Positions 33,295-44,400 of a stretch of DNA of 64,000 bases are shown here, piece after piece; position 1 is the stretch's first letter, and each line of letters opens with the position of its first letter. Source of the DNA: Luidia sarsii. Lineage: Eukaryota; Echinodermata; Asteroidea; Paxillosida; Luidiidae. The notes below the pieces were generated by a model. It saw nothing but the letters and a program-made list of their open reading frames with translations, had not been told where the DNA came from and ran no database searches. Position numbers and translations under genes: made by a program. The DNA lies in NCBI GenBank assembly GCA_949987565.1, contig OX465102.1, positions 17,558,968 through 17,622,967 on the forward strand, written 5' to 3'.

Positions 33295-34320
33295 TTATCT
33301 AATGGTCAGTGCGTTTTTCAAGGGCGCGACGCCGGCCGATCGTCGCCGGGCAAGGAGCCGAAGAAGAGCACGCCTGAACTTCCTGCTGCCCCCGCTGTAG
33401 ATGACTGGGTTGAGGCAGGAGCCGAGGTATAAGAGGCTTGTAATTAGGGTCTCGGTCCGAAGCCACAGCTTCCGCCTCCGGCTGAGAGAGACGAGCTGCA
33501 GGGACATGTACGGCACCACCATGGCGGTAAAGACGAGCACCACAACGACCATGGTCTTCAGCATGCCGATCTCCTCGCGGCTCAGGTAGGTGCGGTGTTG
33601 GTGGTGCGGGTAGCGGGGCTGACCGGCCGGCGGTGCCGGGCCGACGCCGCGCCCGACGGTCGTCACCGCCCACAGCGCCTCGATCCGCATCCGCCGGAGA
33701 TCGGCTTTCTTGCGCCAGACGATGGCGACGATGCGCAGGTAGCAGACGGACAGGAATGTCTGCGGCAGGACGCCGAAGACGGCGAAGCAGGCCAGCGTGT
33801 AGGACGGGCTGTGCATCCAGTCTATAGTGCAGACCGGCTTCGTCGGGGACATGGAGTACGATCCCCAGCCGAGGAGCGGACCGGCGGCCGCAAGGCCCGA
33901 GACCAGCCATGGCAGGGCCAGGCTGGCGGCCGTCTGCGCTCGGCTCATCTGGAAGCGGACGTACCGGACGCTCAGGTAGCGGTCAAAGGCGATGACGCAG
34001 AGTGTCAGTGAGCTGGCGTAGAGAGCGGCCGATTTGACGAAGGCCACGGCGTGGCAGGCCGTGGTGCCCAGCACCCAGCCACCCATTGCCAGGGTGAGCG
34101 CCGAGCTGGGCATGACCAACCCGCCGATCAGGATATCGCCCGCGGCCAGGCTGACCAGGAACGGCCGGCCGATCATCTTGAAGGTAGGCCTACGCAGCGT
34201 CAGGCAGACCAGCACATTTCCCACCACGGCGACCACCGCCATCGCGGCCACCATCGAAGCGTAGGCTACCCGCTCCCCGCTGCTCAGCAGTACCAAAGTG
34301 TCGTTGGCCTCACCGGACAT
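33295..34320 (-). CDS. Intronless class A GPCR, opsin-like but lacking the retinal lysine
   Basis: Seven-helix plasma-membrane receptor, 341 residues, no intron. Landmarks: N-glycosylation site N6; N35 in helix 1 (G-N-V); L-A-A-G-D with D62 in helix 2; W82 in the first loop; C89 and C164 as the conserved disulphide; DRY at 113-115; W138 in helix 4; P270 in helix 6; NPVIY at 304-308. The second loop reads G-W-G-S-Y ... C-T-I-D-W, a pattern common in opsins. The residue six before the NPxxY asparagine, where opsins carry the Schiff-base lysine, is Y298. Helix 6 has M-V-V-P in place of C-W-x-P. The third loop is short, His/Pro/Arg-rich. The ligand is unknown. A minus-strand AATAAA at 32876-32881 could serve the mRNA. 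It could instead belong to another orphan alpha-group family. Confidence 0.85.
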   Translation of the reverse strand: MSGEANDTLVLLSSGERVAYASMVAAMAVVAVVGNVLVCLTLRRPTFKMIGRPFLVSLAAGDILIGGLVMPSSALTLAMGGWVLGTTACHAVAFVKSAALYASSLTLCVIAFDRYLSVRYVRFQMSRAQTAASLALPWLVSGLAAAGPLLGWGSYSMSPTKPVCTIDWMHSPSYTLACFAVFGVLPQTFLSVCYLRIVAIVWRKKADLRRMRIEALWAVTTVGRGVGPAPPAGQPRYPHHQHRTYLSREEIGMLKTMVVVVLVFTAMVVPYMSLQLVSLSRRRKLWLRTETLITSLLYLGSCLNPVIYSGGSRKFRRALLRLLARRRSAGVAPLKNALTIR

Positions 34321-34719
34321 GACTCCGCCGCAGACTACCCTCGGTCTGCCACTCGGTCTTCCTCTACAGTCGAGGATCGGGGTGATAAAGCAAGGGAAGA
34401 ACTGAAACGTCCACCAGGTATCACTGCCACCGAAACCTAGCGCAGTGCGATAGAAAATGACCCGTCTTCTCGAACATTCGCCCCTCTCTCCCGGGACAAC
34501 AGTTGCACAGAATGACCGACTGCCTTTGCATTAATGCCACAAATAATGTTCATAGCGCGCCCTCAAGTATTCGATGAATTGGACCCACAGTATAATAGTC
34601 GCCCTACGGTTTCGCCCAAGACGCAATTAAAGATCGACTCTGATCCTCATTAATATTCAATGGGGAGTTTTCCTGCTCGACGTGATAAGCACTGCCCGGT
34701 GCCTGATAAAAGCATTTCA
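34321..34719. other. Upstream of the GPCR, no feature recognised
   Basis: Presumed 5' UTR and promoter of the receptor. No TATA box or recognised repeat; GC-rich near the gene, then AT-rich. Confidence 0.35.
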
Positions 34720-35170
34720 GGCAGCCCGGGCGGAATTCGAACCCGCGACTCCCGCCTTCTCGTGCTGACGTCTTGATTAGGTCTCTTGTCAAAAAGATCA
34801 TCGGTTGAGTGCCGGTTGAATTCATCCGACCGATAAAATTTCCCCCGGTAGAAAGCCGATTGTACTGGACTCTGGTGTAAAACATTCACGATGGCTATCC
34901 GGTGGAAACGACATCGGACGGGTCAAATCATCTGATACCCAACCGATGATCTTTTTGACAGGAGTCCTTAACCACTTGACCACCGAGCTGGTCTAGGTCG
35001 TGTGGCGGATTCGAATATTGTATAGCGGCGGGAATAACGCGTAAAATGCACATAGATATAACATGGCGAGGTTTGCGTCGAGGAGAATGTAATTCAATGA
35101 GGGTTTGCCCTGCTCGACCTGATAAGCACCGAGTGCTCAGTCCTTTGCCCGGCGGTCCGATGTTTATCAA
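34720..35170 (-). repeat. SINE-B copy interrupted by a MITE
   Basis: On the minus strand the head GACCAGCTCGGTGGTCAAGT is separated from its B-box-like GGGTTCGAATTCC by the 188-bp MITE. The tail carries GAGAATGTAATTCAATGAGG and GTTTGCCCTGCTCGACCTGA. Confidence 0.65.
34780..34967. mobile_element. Harbinger-like MITE nested in SINE-B
   Basis: 188 bp, TTA on both sides (34777-34779, 34968-34970). Ends GGTCTCTTGTCAAAAAGATC and GATCTTTTTGACAGGAGTCC are inverted. Same family as 21601-21770, in opposite orientation. Confidence 0.8.
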
Positions 35171-35229
35171 ATCCCCTATTCGAATCCCGCCCTTGCTGCG
35201 TGATTTTTTTTTTCATCAGGCATCGGGCA

Positions 35230-35850
35230 AATCTCTGTATCATGTCGTGAGCACGTCATAATGGCTTTGCAAGCAAACGGATAGGGTTAGTGCAACGGAC
35301 ACGTCAGTAATTATGATGGCATACGCTACTTGGTGTCCGCAAAATGTGTGGACGACACGAATACCTCGGTCGCTACTAGTGAGGAAACGCGTCGGAAAAT
35401 TCGAATTTCTACTCAATCGTCTTTACTATCTATGGTTCATTTATTTTGGATGGCGTTGTCCAGAAGTGAGTAATCGCTTGATATGCACGGGCCATTTTTG
35501 TGAGTTTCAAAGACTTTGGAAAATGATTAGATTGTCTCGATGCCTGGTATCAAAACGTGAGTACATGGTGTCGGAAATAGACTGCATTCTAGACTTATTG
35601 TACACAGCGTTTGGATTTATACGAAGAACGCCACCAATACGCCGGGATTGCGCAATGGCCACTAAACGCATGCACATGCCTACACACGTATATCCGTTCG
35701 CGTGCGAAACCTCTCAACCTCTCGTGCGCACGTTGCCCGATGTCCCTTTACGGGCTCCGACTATAATGAATGGAGAGAGGAAACCTTTGGAGCGAAGCCA
35801 CGGCACGTTCTCGGGTTTCCGAAGCCCACGTACTCGACATTAATTTCTTG
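35230..35850 (+). repeat. Dispersed repeat, copy 1 (about 620 bp)
   Basis: Colinear with 39450-40080: shared blocks include ACGCTACTTGGTGTCC, CGGACGACG-type blocks, ATGGCGTTGTCCAGAAGTGAG (here trimmed), and TCAAAACGT..GGTGTCGGAAATAGACT. Open frames differ between the copies, so I do not call a gene. Confidence 0.6.
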
Positions 35851-37320
35851 TTTTTCACGGGGTTTTTTTCACTGAAAAAAAGGACTGGTGTCGCGCTCAA
35901 AAAAGGTGTATTACCTACTAAACGTGTCAGGGAACTACATGTACTGCGATAAGTGTATATATGGTCTTTGCGGGGAGAAAAAAAATTGTGTACACCCCAT
36001 GACGTAAAGAACTGCGTCCTCAATAACTATGGGTAGGCCTATAATTTTAATAACAAAAAAAGGCTTCAAAATAATAAGCCTGAATCACAAAATTGATGCT
36101 TGATCTGGGATTATAATGTAACAATGAACATTATTTAATGTTAAATCATGATTGTCAAGTTTTTGGACTTTAGTTGACCTTTAAGGGATCGATGTATGAG
36201 GGCGCCGTACTGAAAACTTCGAGCTTCGGTACCAGCACAGTAGAGTCGCCAGGTTGCAAATCCATAATACAACACAGAAACTGATTACACAACGGTATTC
36301 CGCGCAGTTAGTTCCAGACCGTCTGGTTTAATCCGTCCCCAGGTGTCATTCTTTTTTAGGCACACGGTTTAATCAAGCAAAAAATGTCGTGTCGGTCATA
36401 ACCAAGATCACCAGTAGGCCCCCTACCATGTTTCGTGCACAGAGGTGAACAAGAAGAAGAAACATTAAACATTAAGAAGTTGACATTTAGGTCGAACAAA
36501 CAAATAATTATAAAGAATATCTAGTGACATAAGGCCACGATAGAGTGATGTCGCAAAATGAGTACTGAGCACAGGGGCGACACTGAGCCACCGTACAAAA
36601 GACTTGAGACATGAGAAACAATTAGGCGCCAGTAATTATGACCTTGTATCTATGCCTTCCACAAGACTGGAAGGACTGATTTCTGCTGACGAAGCTTCGC
36701 GGGAGACACGATGGGAAGGACGGGATATAGGTTGAGACAATAATTATCTCAGATTTCTTAAAATAAATTAAGGGAGAGGCCATCATTTGCAAGGTGCCCA
36801 ATTTCCGGACAATCCAAAATATTTGGAGAAATCACTTGCTCATCAGGAAGTTTGTAATGCTATCAAACATCCCGCGAAATGTTCGCGAGAAGAGAAAATT
36901 TATTGTCCACGGAGCGATCGTTGGAACAAAGGGTTCCTTTTACAAATATCGCCCTCTATGTCTGGAAAAGTGTAGAGTTAAAATTTCGTTTTCACGGTTT
37001 ACCCCATCACATGCTAGACGGATTGAGCCGAAACTTACGGAGGTGTTATCTTATGTATATACGTCGAGTTAGACAAGGTATTAAAACGATTCCTTGACCT
37101 TTCGTAAACGATAACTCCTACATTTAAGAAAAAACGAGACGAGGTTTACAGATCAAGCAAAAGAAATGAGGATTTTACAATATTACAACTCGTAATGGCC
37201 CTGGTAGATTTGGTGTATTAGACCCATCCACCTGGGTTATTATTATCACTGGTTGTTATTTTGTAGTCAGATAAGATTTGGAGGTTTGCACGGTGGAAGA
37301 ACCAAATGGACGATTTGCGA
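35851..37320. other. Intergenic, no feature recognised
   Basis: AT-rich with A-runs. Short frames around 36.79-37.10 kb overlap in three phases and have no domain. Nothing else seen. Confidence 0.4.
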
Positions 37321-37329
37321 TGTCATCAC

Positions 37330-37540
37330 TCAGTCGGTAACCGGCTCTTTTCAGAGCCATACTCCACATCTCACATGGTGTACATGTACATGATGTTCTA
37401 CCGCAATCCTTCCACTTGGTACTTCCACTTCGCAAACCTTCACATTTTATCTAACTAAGTGACCGGCTGTTGTCAGAGCCACACTCCGCATCTCACAAGA
37501 GATTATGTACATGGTGTCACCGCAAACCGTCCACTCGATT
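37330..37540 (+). repeat. Two tandem copies of the histone-hairpin repeat
   Basis: GGCTCTTTTCAGAGCC at 37343-37358 is an exact match to the metazoan histone mRNA 3' stem-loop. GGCTGTTGTCAGAGCC at 37465-37480 is a diverged neighbour. Each is followed by CACATCTCACA or GCATCTCACAAGAGATT and then a GTGTCACCGCAAACC-type tail. No histone coding sequence lies upstream. Confidence 0.6.
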
Positions 37541-39440
37541 CCGAAGATGAACATGCACCATAGTCGACAGAATTTGGAGGTAACTTTGCCTTTTGTTTCT
37601 GAACAGGAGAGCCGACAGAGCTGACCCACAATATTTACAGCTAAAACATTTTCCTGACGTTCCGATCCCAGCAGGGCCTTCTTCAAAGGCAGAATTTATT
37701 TTCGGAACTAGATGACAGGGCCAGGGATGAGCATCCGCCGGAGTTTCGCGAAAAATAAGTACACCAATAATACCGAGTGCAGTTTTTGCAATTTTGTTTT
37801 ACATACACGCATAATTTTTAAAACAATTATAATGTAGCGATATTCATTTCTGAATACAGCAAAGATATAAATAAGAGAATCTTTAGCATTAAAACGTTGC
37901 ACCAACATGGAATATATTATACAAAAGAAAAAAATACACGCTTTTGAGAAAATCTACAGTCTTGTAAAACGTTAAAAAATCACACGATCTTAAAATCAAA
38001 ATAAACATGACTTTGTATATTCTACGTTCATAAAAGCTATAACACAATGTTAGAATAATGCAATTAAAACGATAAGAATGCATAATATTGTGCTTATTGT
38101 TTGAACTTTAAGTTCAGAATCCCATTGAATTACGAAGTGATTGTATGCATTGATTATGAACAGGGTGCCCCAAATAGGAGATTGTGTCGAAAATAAACTT
38201 GGAACAAGCTTTCCCACAATGCATCGGTGCGGAACTTTCAGTGCAAACTTGCGTATGGCCAGTTTCAAGGCAGTTTTACCTGTCAGATACTGACACACTT
38301 AAATCCTACATTTTGTCCCGTTGACAGGTATTTGAAACTAACGCCGTCATTGGCTTTCAAAAACTTACACAACTAGGAGGAATTTTTCTCCCTTCCTCTG
38401 CATTCTGGTGAGGAAAGGGCCTGAGGACGTGCAATCTGTCCTTGAAGTACGATCAAATCTGCGCATGCGCGCTGTTCAGGAAGAGCTCGCCAATTGTCTG
38501 CTGCCACCAAGAGTTTCAGGGTTGCCAGCCGTTTGATTTATTGTTCTACATCGCGCCGTGTACCACAGTCGTAGCAACAATTAAGGACAAGATGGAGGTT
38601 TTTTGAACGTTAAAAAGGGGATTCACAAAGTAGCTTTCTAAATTGCAAAACACCTTATCCAAAATAATTAGGTTTTTCCTATACAGAAACAAAACACAGT
38701 AAAAGAGGAACACAACCGGATGGGTTTTACACATTCACCGAGCGAAAGTCTAAGCACGTCAGTTTACACATTATCACAATAGTTATACAAACATATTGGA
38801 TTTTGAACAAGAAGCAAGATTATTTAAAGTTTGCACGTGTTGACAGTGGTATTGCCGGCACCGCCCCAACAATAACCACGAAAGGCCATTTCCGAAGTTG
38901 TTTTTGTTTCTCCATTGTGGTAGGCACTCCGTTTTGTTACAGAATAAAAAATAAATATTGTAAAAATATTACTTTTTTAAAACTTAGTCAATAACACACG
39001 TACGATACCCAGCAAAGTGTATTATATGGATTTTTGTTTTAAAAGATTCTTAAAACGCATCGTTTGTAGGCAAACCTTTGCACCATTTTCTTTTTCTGTC
39101 ATTCTGATATTTGAAGAAAAATAATGACCCGACTTTCCAAATGTAGCAGTGAATTTCTCAAAGGCAGAAGACAGGGTCTGCTGGGATGGAGACGATGTTC
39201 ACTTTTTGGAGATCTGCAATTTTATCTCTTTAAGTCTCACCAATGTGGTGTAGAAATGTATGTCAATCTCGAATGAAGTCATGCGAAGGTGGTAATATGA
39301 GAGGAAAAACAACTGCCCGAGTTGCGGACACAAGCGATGAAATTGCATTTATAGTTTATACGACGCAAAGGCGACTGTCGGTGATGCCTTGTATGCATAG
39401 GCCTCATCCATGAGGTGGCACGGTGGTGGATAGTGTCGTG
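37541..39440. other. Intergenic, mostly unassigned
   Basis: Partial foldback copies at about 37655-37690 and 39140-39190. A perfect GCGCATGCGC at about 38461 is a typical NRF1-type site, but no gene start is visible nearby. Nothing else supported. Confidence 0.35.
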
Positions 39441-39449
39441 GTGTTAAAA

Positions 39450-40080
39450 CATAATCTGTAATATCTCGTGCACACGTCACAATAGCGGGGGATTCGCAAG
39501 CGAACGGATACGGTTCATGCAACGGATACGTTAGCATTTTATGACGCCATAAGCTACTTGCTGTCCACTAAACGTGCGGACGACGCAGATATCTCGCTCG
39601 CTATAATACAAGTAGGGAGGAAACACGTAGGAAAATTTCTAGTCAATCGTCTTTTATACACGTACTTCATTTGGTCCATATGGATGGCGTTGTCAAGAAA
39701 TGAGAAATCGCCTAATATGCACGGACAATTTATTTGAGTTTCAAAGACTTTGAAATATGATAATTAAGATTGTATCAATGCTGGGTATCAAAACGTAGGT
39801 GCATGGTGTCGGAAATAGACTTCATTTTAGACTTACTGTACGCAGCGTTAGGATTACGAACAGCGCCACCAATTGAAAAACGGCCGGAACGACCACTAAC
39901 ATGTATATTGATGGCTAAATGCATGCGTAGGCCTTTGCGTATCCGTTCGCGTGCGAAACCTCTGTACGACTAATTATCTCGTGCGCACGAGATAAAGAGA
40001 AGAGGAAGAAAGCTGCCCGGTGTTCCTTTGCAGGCTTCGTATAATATGTGGGGGCGGGCAGACTTTTTGAGCGAAGTCAT
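39450..40080 (+). repeat. Dispersed repeat, copy 2
   Basis: Diverged direct copy of 35230-35850. TCTCGTGCACACGTCAC near the left end and CTCGTGCGCACGAGAT near the right end suggest inverted termini, i.e. a non-autonomous DNA transposon. Confidence 0.55.
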
Positions 40081-40169
40081 GTTCTCGGGCTTTTGAACGC
40101 TTTTGCGCATTTGAACGACGAAACTATGAATTATTCATAACTTGTCCCGTCAATCATAAAATAATGTGA

Positions 40170-40326
40170 CCAGGGGTGGATTTCACGAAGCCTTACGATG
40201 TATTGTAACTCAACTTACGATGGACAACCCATCGTAAGTTGTGATACACTATATGGTTTCTGTGCACCGTTCATCGCCTTGCGATTGATCGTAAGTTACG
40301 ATGGGTTTGGTGAAATCGACGCCAGG
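40170..40326. mobile_element. Palindromic MITE (CTTACGATG family), copy 2
   Basis: Ends GGGGTGGATTTCACGAAGCC and GGTTTGGTGAAATCGACGCC are inverted; the interior is AACTTACGATGGACAACCCA followed by its inverse. Confidence 0.7.
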
Positions 40327-40599
40327 TGCGACATAATGAGGATTCTTGCCCGAATGTAAGTTTTCGAGAATTTCCCACCACTGCATAGAGTACCTCATTG
40401 GTTTTCCAACGATATCAAAATTACTTCTATACGTACGTTGCCAAAATCCAAAGTTACAAGAGCCAACGCGCAGTCATAGAAACCACTTGTCGAGAAAAAA
40501 ACTTTTTCAGGAAAGCCTGGTTAAGTAATAATGCCTGTGGGAAAGAAAGTCTTTATATGACACAAACAAAACATGTATATACACTCACAAATATTCAAA

Positions 40600-40925
40600 C
40601 TTCATGTTGGCCATTCACCCCCAGCTGCCGTTTGCTTTTTAATTGGCGGTGTATATTCACAGTGTTCTAAGCGCCGAGTAACGACTCGTGATGCAGCGGA
40701 GAGTCATATGCTCCTCTGCTCGTTCAGGGTTTACCATTCGGAGTGTACACGCAAAGATCAAGTCAACAGTGAGGGACGTATTTCACCGAGATGAGTCGAT
40801 TGCAAACGAAGCGAAGATGCGCAGCGCTTGTTTTTGGCCGAGAGCCGAGAGGAGGATGGGACAATTTGACAAGCTGAAGTGGCGGTGGTTGACTAACACA
40901 AGTGAAGTTAGTGAACCATAAAATT
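40600..40925 (+). repeat. Dispersed repeat with short open frame, copy 1
   Basis: Matches 60478-60805 (opposite strand). Both carry a 77-79 codon frame beginning M-M-Q-R-R-V-I-C. The nucleotide differences I can see between copies mostly change residues, so the frame is probably not under selection. A 90-bp block from its 3' end (GACAATTTGACAAGCTGAAG) is repeated once more at 40951-41040. Confidence 0.65.
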
Positions 40926-41310
40926 TAACGCACAACCAATCCAATGATTTGGACAATTTGACAAGCTGAAGTGGCGGTGGTTGACTAACACAAGTGAAGT
41001 TTAGTGAACCATAAATTTCAACGCACAACCAATGCAATGATTTCGGTTTTATACTGATACTGCATTTCGGGAATGAAAACCACGTAAACAAAAAATCAGA
41101 TCTTTGGAGACCGCAATTGTAACCTGTACAAAATACTTAAAATAAACCCATGAGGTCTTGAACATCACAAGCCAGCTGGTTATTCATTGACCCTTACATT
41201 TGTAGGCGGGGAAAAAAGGGTCGTCCTGTACAAGAAGCATTGTCCATGAAAATATAATACACCAAAAATTTGGGACCTAAAATAGAGATTCTCTTGTTAC
41301 ATTTTCCTCT

Positions 41311-41475
41311 TCAGCTTTGGAGCATGCGTAGTGTGCGCATCAGTGCAGACAAGATGGCCGCCATTGTCTGGGCGTGTCGCAGCAGCAATTGCATGGATGG
41401 GTGGTTGAGGCTCCTGCCGTGGGCCTCTGCAGCGGCCGATAGCGTGCTGCTGAAGTTGGTGGCCACCTCCTTGAT
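41311..41475 (-). CDS. FRMPD4: FRMPD4-like last coding exon
   Basis: 54 codons after CCGCAG, phase 0, ending TGA at 41311-41313. Encodes [12 protein letters not shown] and an Ala/Leu-rich helix that continues the helical bundle of the previous exon. Confidence 0.85.
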   Translation of the reverse strand: MKEVATNFSSTLSAAAEAHGRSLNHPSMQLLLRHAQTMAAILSALMRTLRMLQS

Positions 41476-44400
41476 CTGCGGAGGATCGGGGATGAAAGAG
41501 AGAGAGAGGGAGAGATGTGAGAGTGATGACTGGATGGGATGGATTGGGGTGGGTTTGGGCGAGTTGAGTGGGTTGGGGTGGGTTGGGGCGGATTGGAGCT
41601 GGTTGGGTTTGGTTTGGATGGGTTGGGTTGGGTTGGGTTGGGATGAAATGGAATGGGATGGGATAAATTGGGTTGGGTTGGGTTGGTATGGGTTAGGTTG
41701 GGTTGGGTTGAGTTGGGTTGGGTTGGATAGGATTGGGTTGGGTTGGTACGTATGGGTTAGGTGGGGTTGAGTTTGGTTGGGATGGGATGGGATGGGATGG
41801 GTTGGGTTGAGTTGGGATAAAATGGGATGGGATGGGATGGATTGTTTTGTGTTGTATGGGATGGGTTGGATTTAGTTGGGATAAGATGGGTTAGGTTAGG
41901 TTGGGTTAGGTTAGGTTAGGTTAGGTTAGGTTGGGTTGGTTGGGTTGGGTTGGGATGGGTTGCATCGGTTCAGGTTGTGCCAATCCTTGCCACACTGATA
42001 TTGAATGGAATGGGCTAGGCAAAGCTGGATAGGGTATGACAGGCTTCATTCTATTGGCCAGTCTGAGCGGCTCACCTTGTTGCCCAGATTGGCTGCCTGC
42101 AGCGTGGACACCATGGCCCTCATCATCTGCTGAGTGTCCGAGGCCAGCCGGGCCAGCGTGTGCACACTGGCATTGAGGCTGCGCACGAGCTGCTCCTCCG
42201 ACTGGCCGGCACTGCCGACCAGCATCTTGGTGTTGCTGGTGAACTCCCGCACCTCCGACAGGAGGGACTCCTTGGCCTGGCGGAACTGCCGCAGACTGGG
42301 CGCCGACACCTCGGCCTGGACCACGGCCCGGAACTCGGCGATCAGAAGCTGTATGTCTCCGAGGGCCTCCGGGATGGAGTGCTTGCCCAGGTACTCCTTG
42401 CTCTCCAGCTCTACCATGTAGGCGGCGGATGCGCCATCCTTGCCGGGGTGGTCCAGGTCCGCCGGAGGGACGAAGAGCTCTGGCAGAGCCCTGGGCCTGG
42501 ATCTGACGGGGGGCAGGGAGATGGGGAGGGGAGGCGGCGGCGAGGTGACGTCATCCGAGTCGGTGCTGTCCCTGTCGTAGCCACTGGGGCTCGGCAGAGG
42601 CACGGGAGACGGGGCGGCGTCCGACGAGGAGGAGGAGAGGGACTCGTCTGACGGGTACATGGCTTTGCGCGGGGAGGCCGGAGGGTGGTGGGGGCGAGGG
42701 GGCGGAGGGCGCTTGGGAAGGGAGGCGTGGATGGAGCCCGGGCCAGGGTATTTCTGGAGCAGCCCCGGCGAGGAGACCGGACGTCCCGACGCTCGGCTGA
42801 GAGACTGGCTCTGCCGGAGCTGCACGTGAACGCCGTCGGCAGCAGCCGGCGGCAACTGTCCTGACTCGTCCCACTTGGACTGTGTCTCAAACTGTGACAC
42901 CTTCTTGCTGACAGAGACAGCCTCGTCCATTTCAGAGTCGCCGACGGCGTTGCCGAGAGGAAGAGAGGTGGGCCTCTGGAGGCCCCCCGCCACCCTGAGC
43001 GAGGAGGACTCCTTGAAGGAGACGTCCCCCGATCTCTTGGTGTCGAGCATGGAGACATCATACGAGTCCTTGCGGGAGAGAGACCGGAAGGCCCTAAGCG
43101 GCCGGGGCCTCCTGAACTCCTTCTTCTCCTTAGTGGCGGAAGACGGCAGGACAGACTCCTCCCCTTTGCTCCCGGCGAGAGACTTGGAGCCCCGCAGGAA
43201 GGAGAAGCTCCGCTTCGGAGAGAGAAGCTTGGTGAGGCTGGAGGGGCTGGAGGAGGAGATGGTGTTCCGGAAGCTCTGCTTCTCCCTGGGCGAGACTGGG
43301 CTCTTGTCCGAGGACGGGGAGGCCTTCTTCTTCAGCCGGGCCGGCTTTGGAGGGGGCGGCGGAGCCTTGCGCTTGGGCTTCATGCTGTCCGACGTGCAGC
43401 CGGCCGAGAAGGTGTTGCTTCTGGTGATGGGCCGGCTGAATTCAACCGCCTGTCGCAGCTCCAGGTCAGCCGACAGCTGAGGCCTGAGGGGAGATTTACC
43501 ATTTGTGGTCGGTTCAGAGTCATCTGACTCCGTACTGCTCTGGTTCGGGGGCCGAGACTCCACTCTATCGGAGGACGAAGGCTTGCTTCGGGCATGGACA
43601 GTCTCGTCAAAAGGTTGGAGGTACTCGCCGTAGGACTCAGTAATTTTCAGCGACGAGGACCGCTGCAGGCCGTTGGGGAGCTCCTGGGATGCGGCACTGC
43701 CGACGGGGTAGGCCTTCTTGGCCAGGCCCGGGGAGTAGCGCTTCCTCGGGGGTGGCTTGGGCGGTTGCGGTGAGGTCTTCTTGGGCCGGGTGTCCTCGGG
43801 GGAGCCCGAGGTGTCAAAGTCTCCGCCGGAGAGGCTGTCCACACTGTCCTGGCGTGTTATTTTGGCTCTTGCTGCCGGCTTGGGAGGCACGACGGGCTTG
43901 GAGAGGGGAGGTTTAGAGACGGGAGCCTCAGGAGAAGGTTGCTCGAGTGGCTCGCTCTCCTGCGGCTCACAGGTTGGTCCCTCAGGCTCATCGTCGATGA
44001 CGGCATGATCAACAACGTCTGGTGCTGGATTTGTGGGGCCTTCAGGCCTCTCAACAGACCCCAATGCACTTCCTGCATCAGATTCAGGTTCTTCCCTATC
44101 TTCAACCTCTTCCAATCTTTCCGCATTGCCATCAAGGTCCTTCGTCGTTGTGTCAACTTCTTTGTCACGACAATCCTCTCCAAATTGGGCATGGTCAGTC
44201 TGTTTCTCATGCCCGAAACTTTTTGGATCCCCTTTCCTTGCTTCTTCCTCGACGCCCTCGTGGAAAGTGGCCAAGGGAGCGTCGGGATCGCCGGGTCCCG
44301 GCTGGCAGAAGCCACTGTCCTGGCTGGAGGACATCGTGCTGGAGCTGATCTTCCTGGGCCGGCTCCACTTGGTGCCGGCAAGCTGGGGCTCGCTAGCACT

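Noticed and set aside
35313..35843. 176-codon plus-strand frame as a gene
   Set aside because: It falls inside a dispersed repeat whose second copy at 39.45-40.08 kb has a broken frame; no domain.
37343..37358. 3' end of a replication-dependent histone gene
   Set aside because: The hairpin is perfect, but no histone reading frame precedes it on the plus strand, and the flanks recur elsewhere as a repeat.
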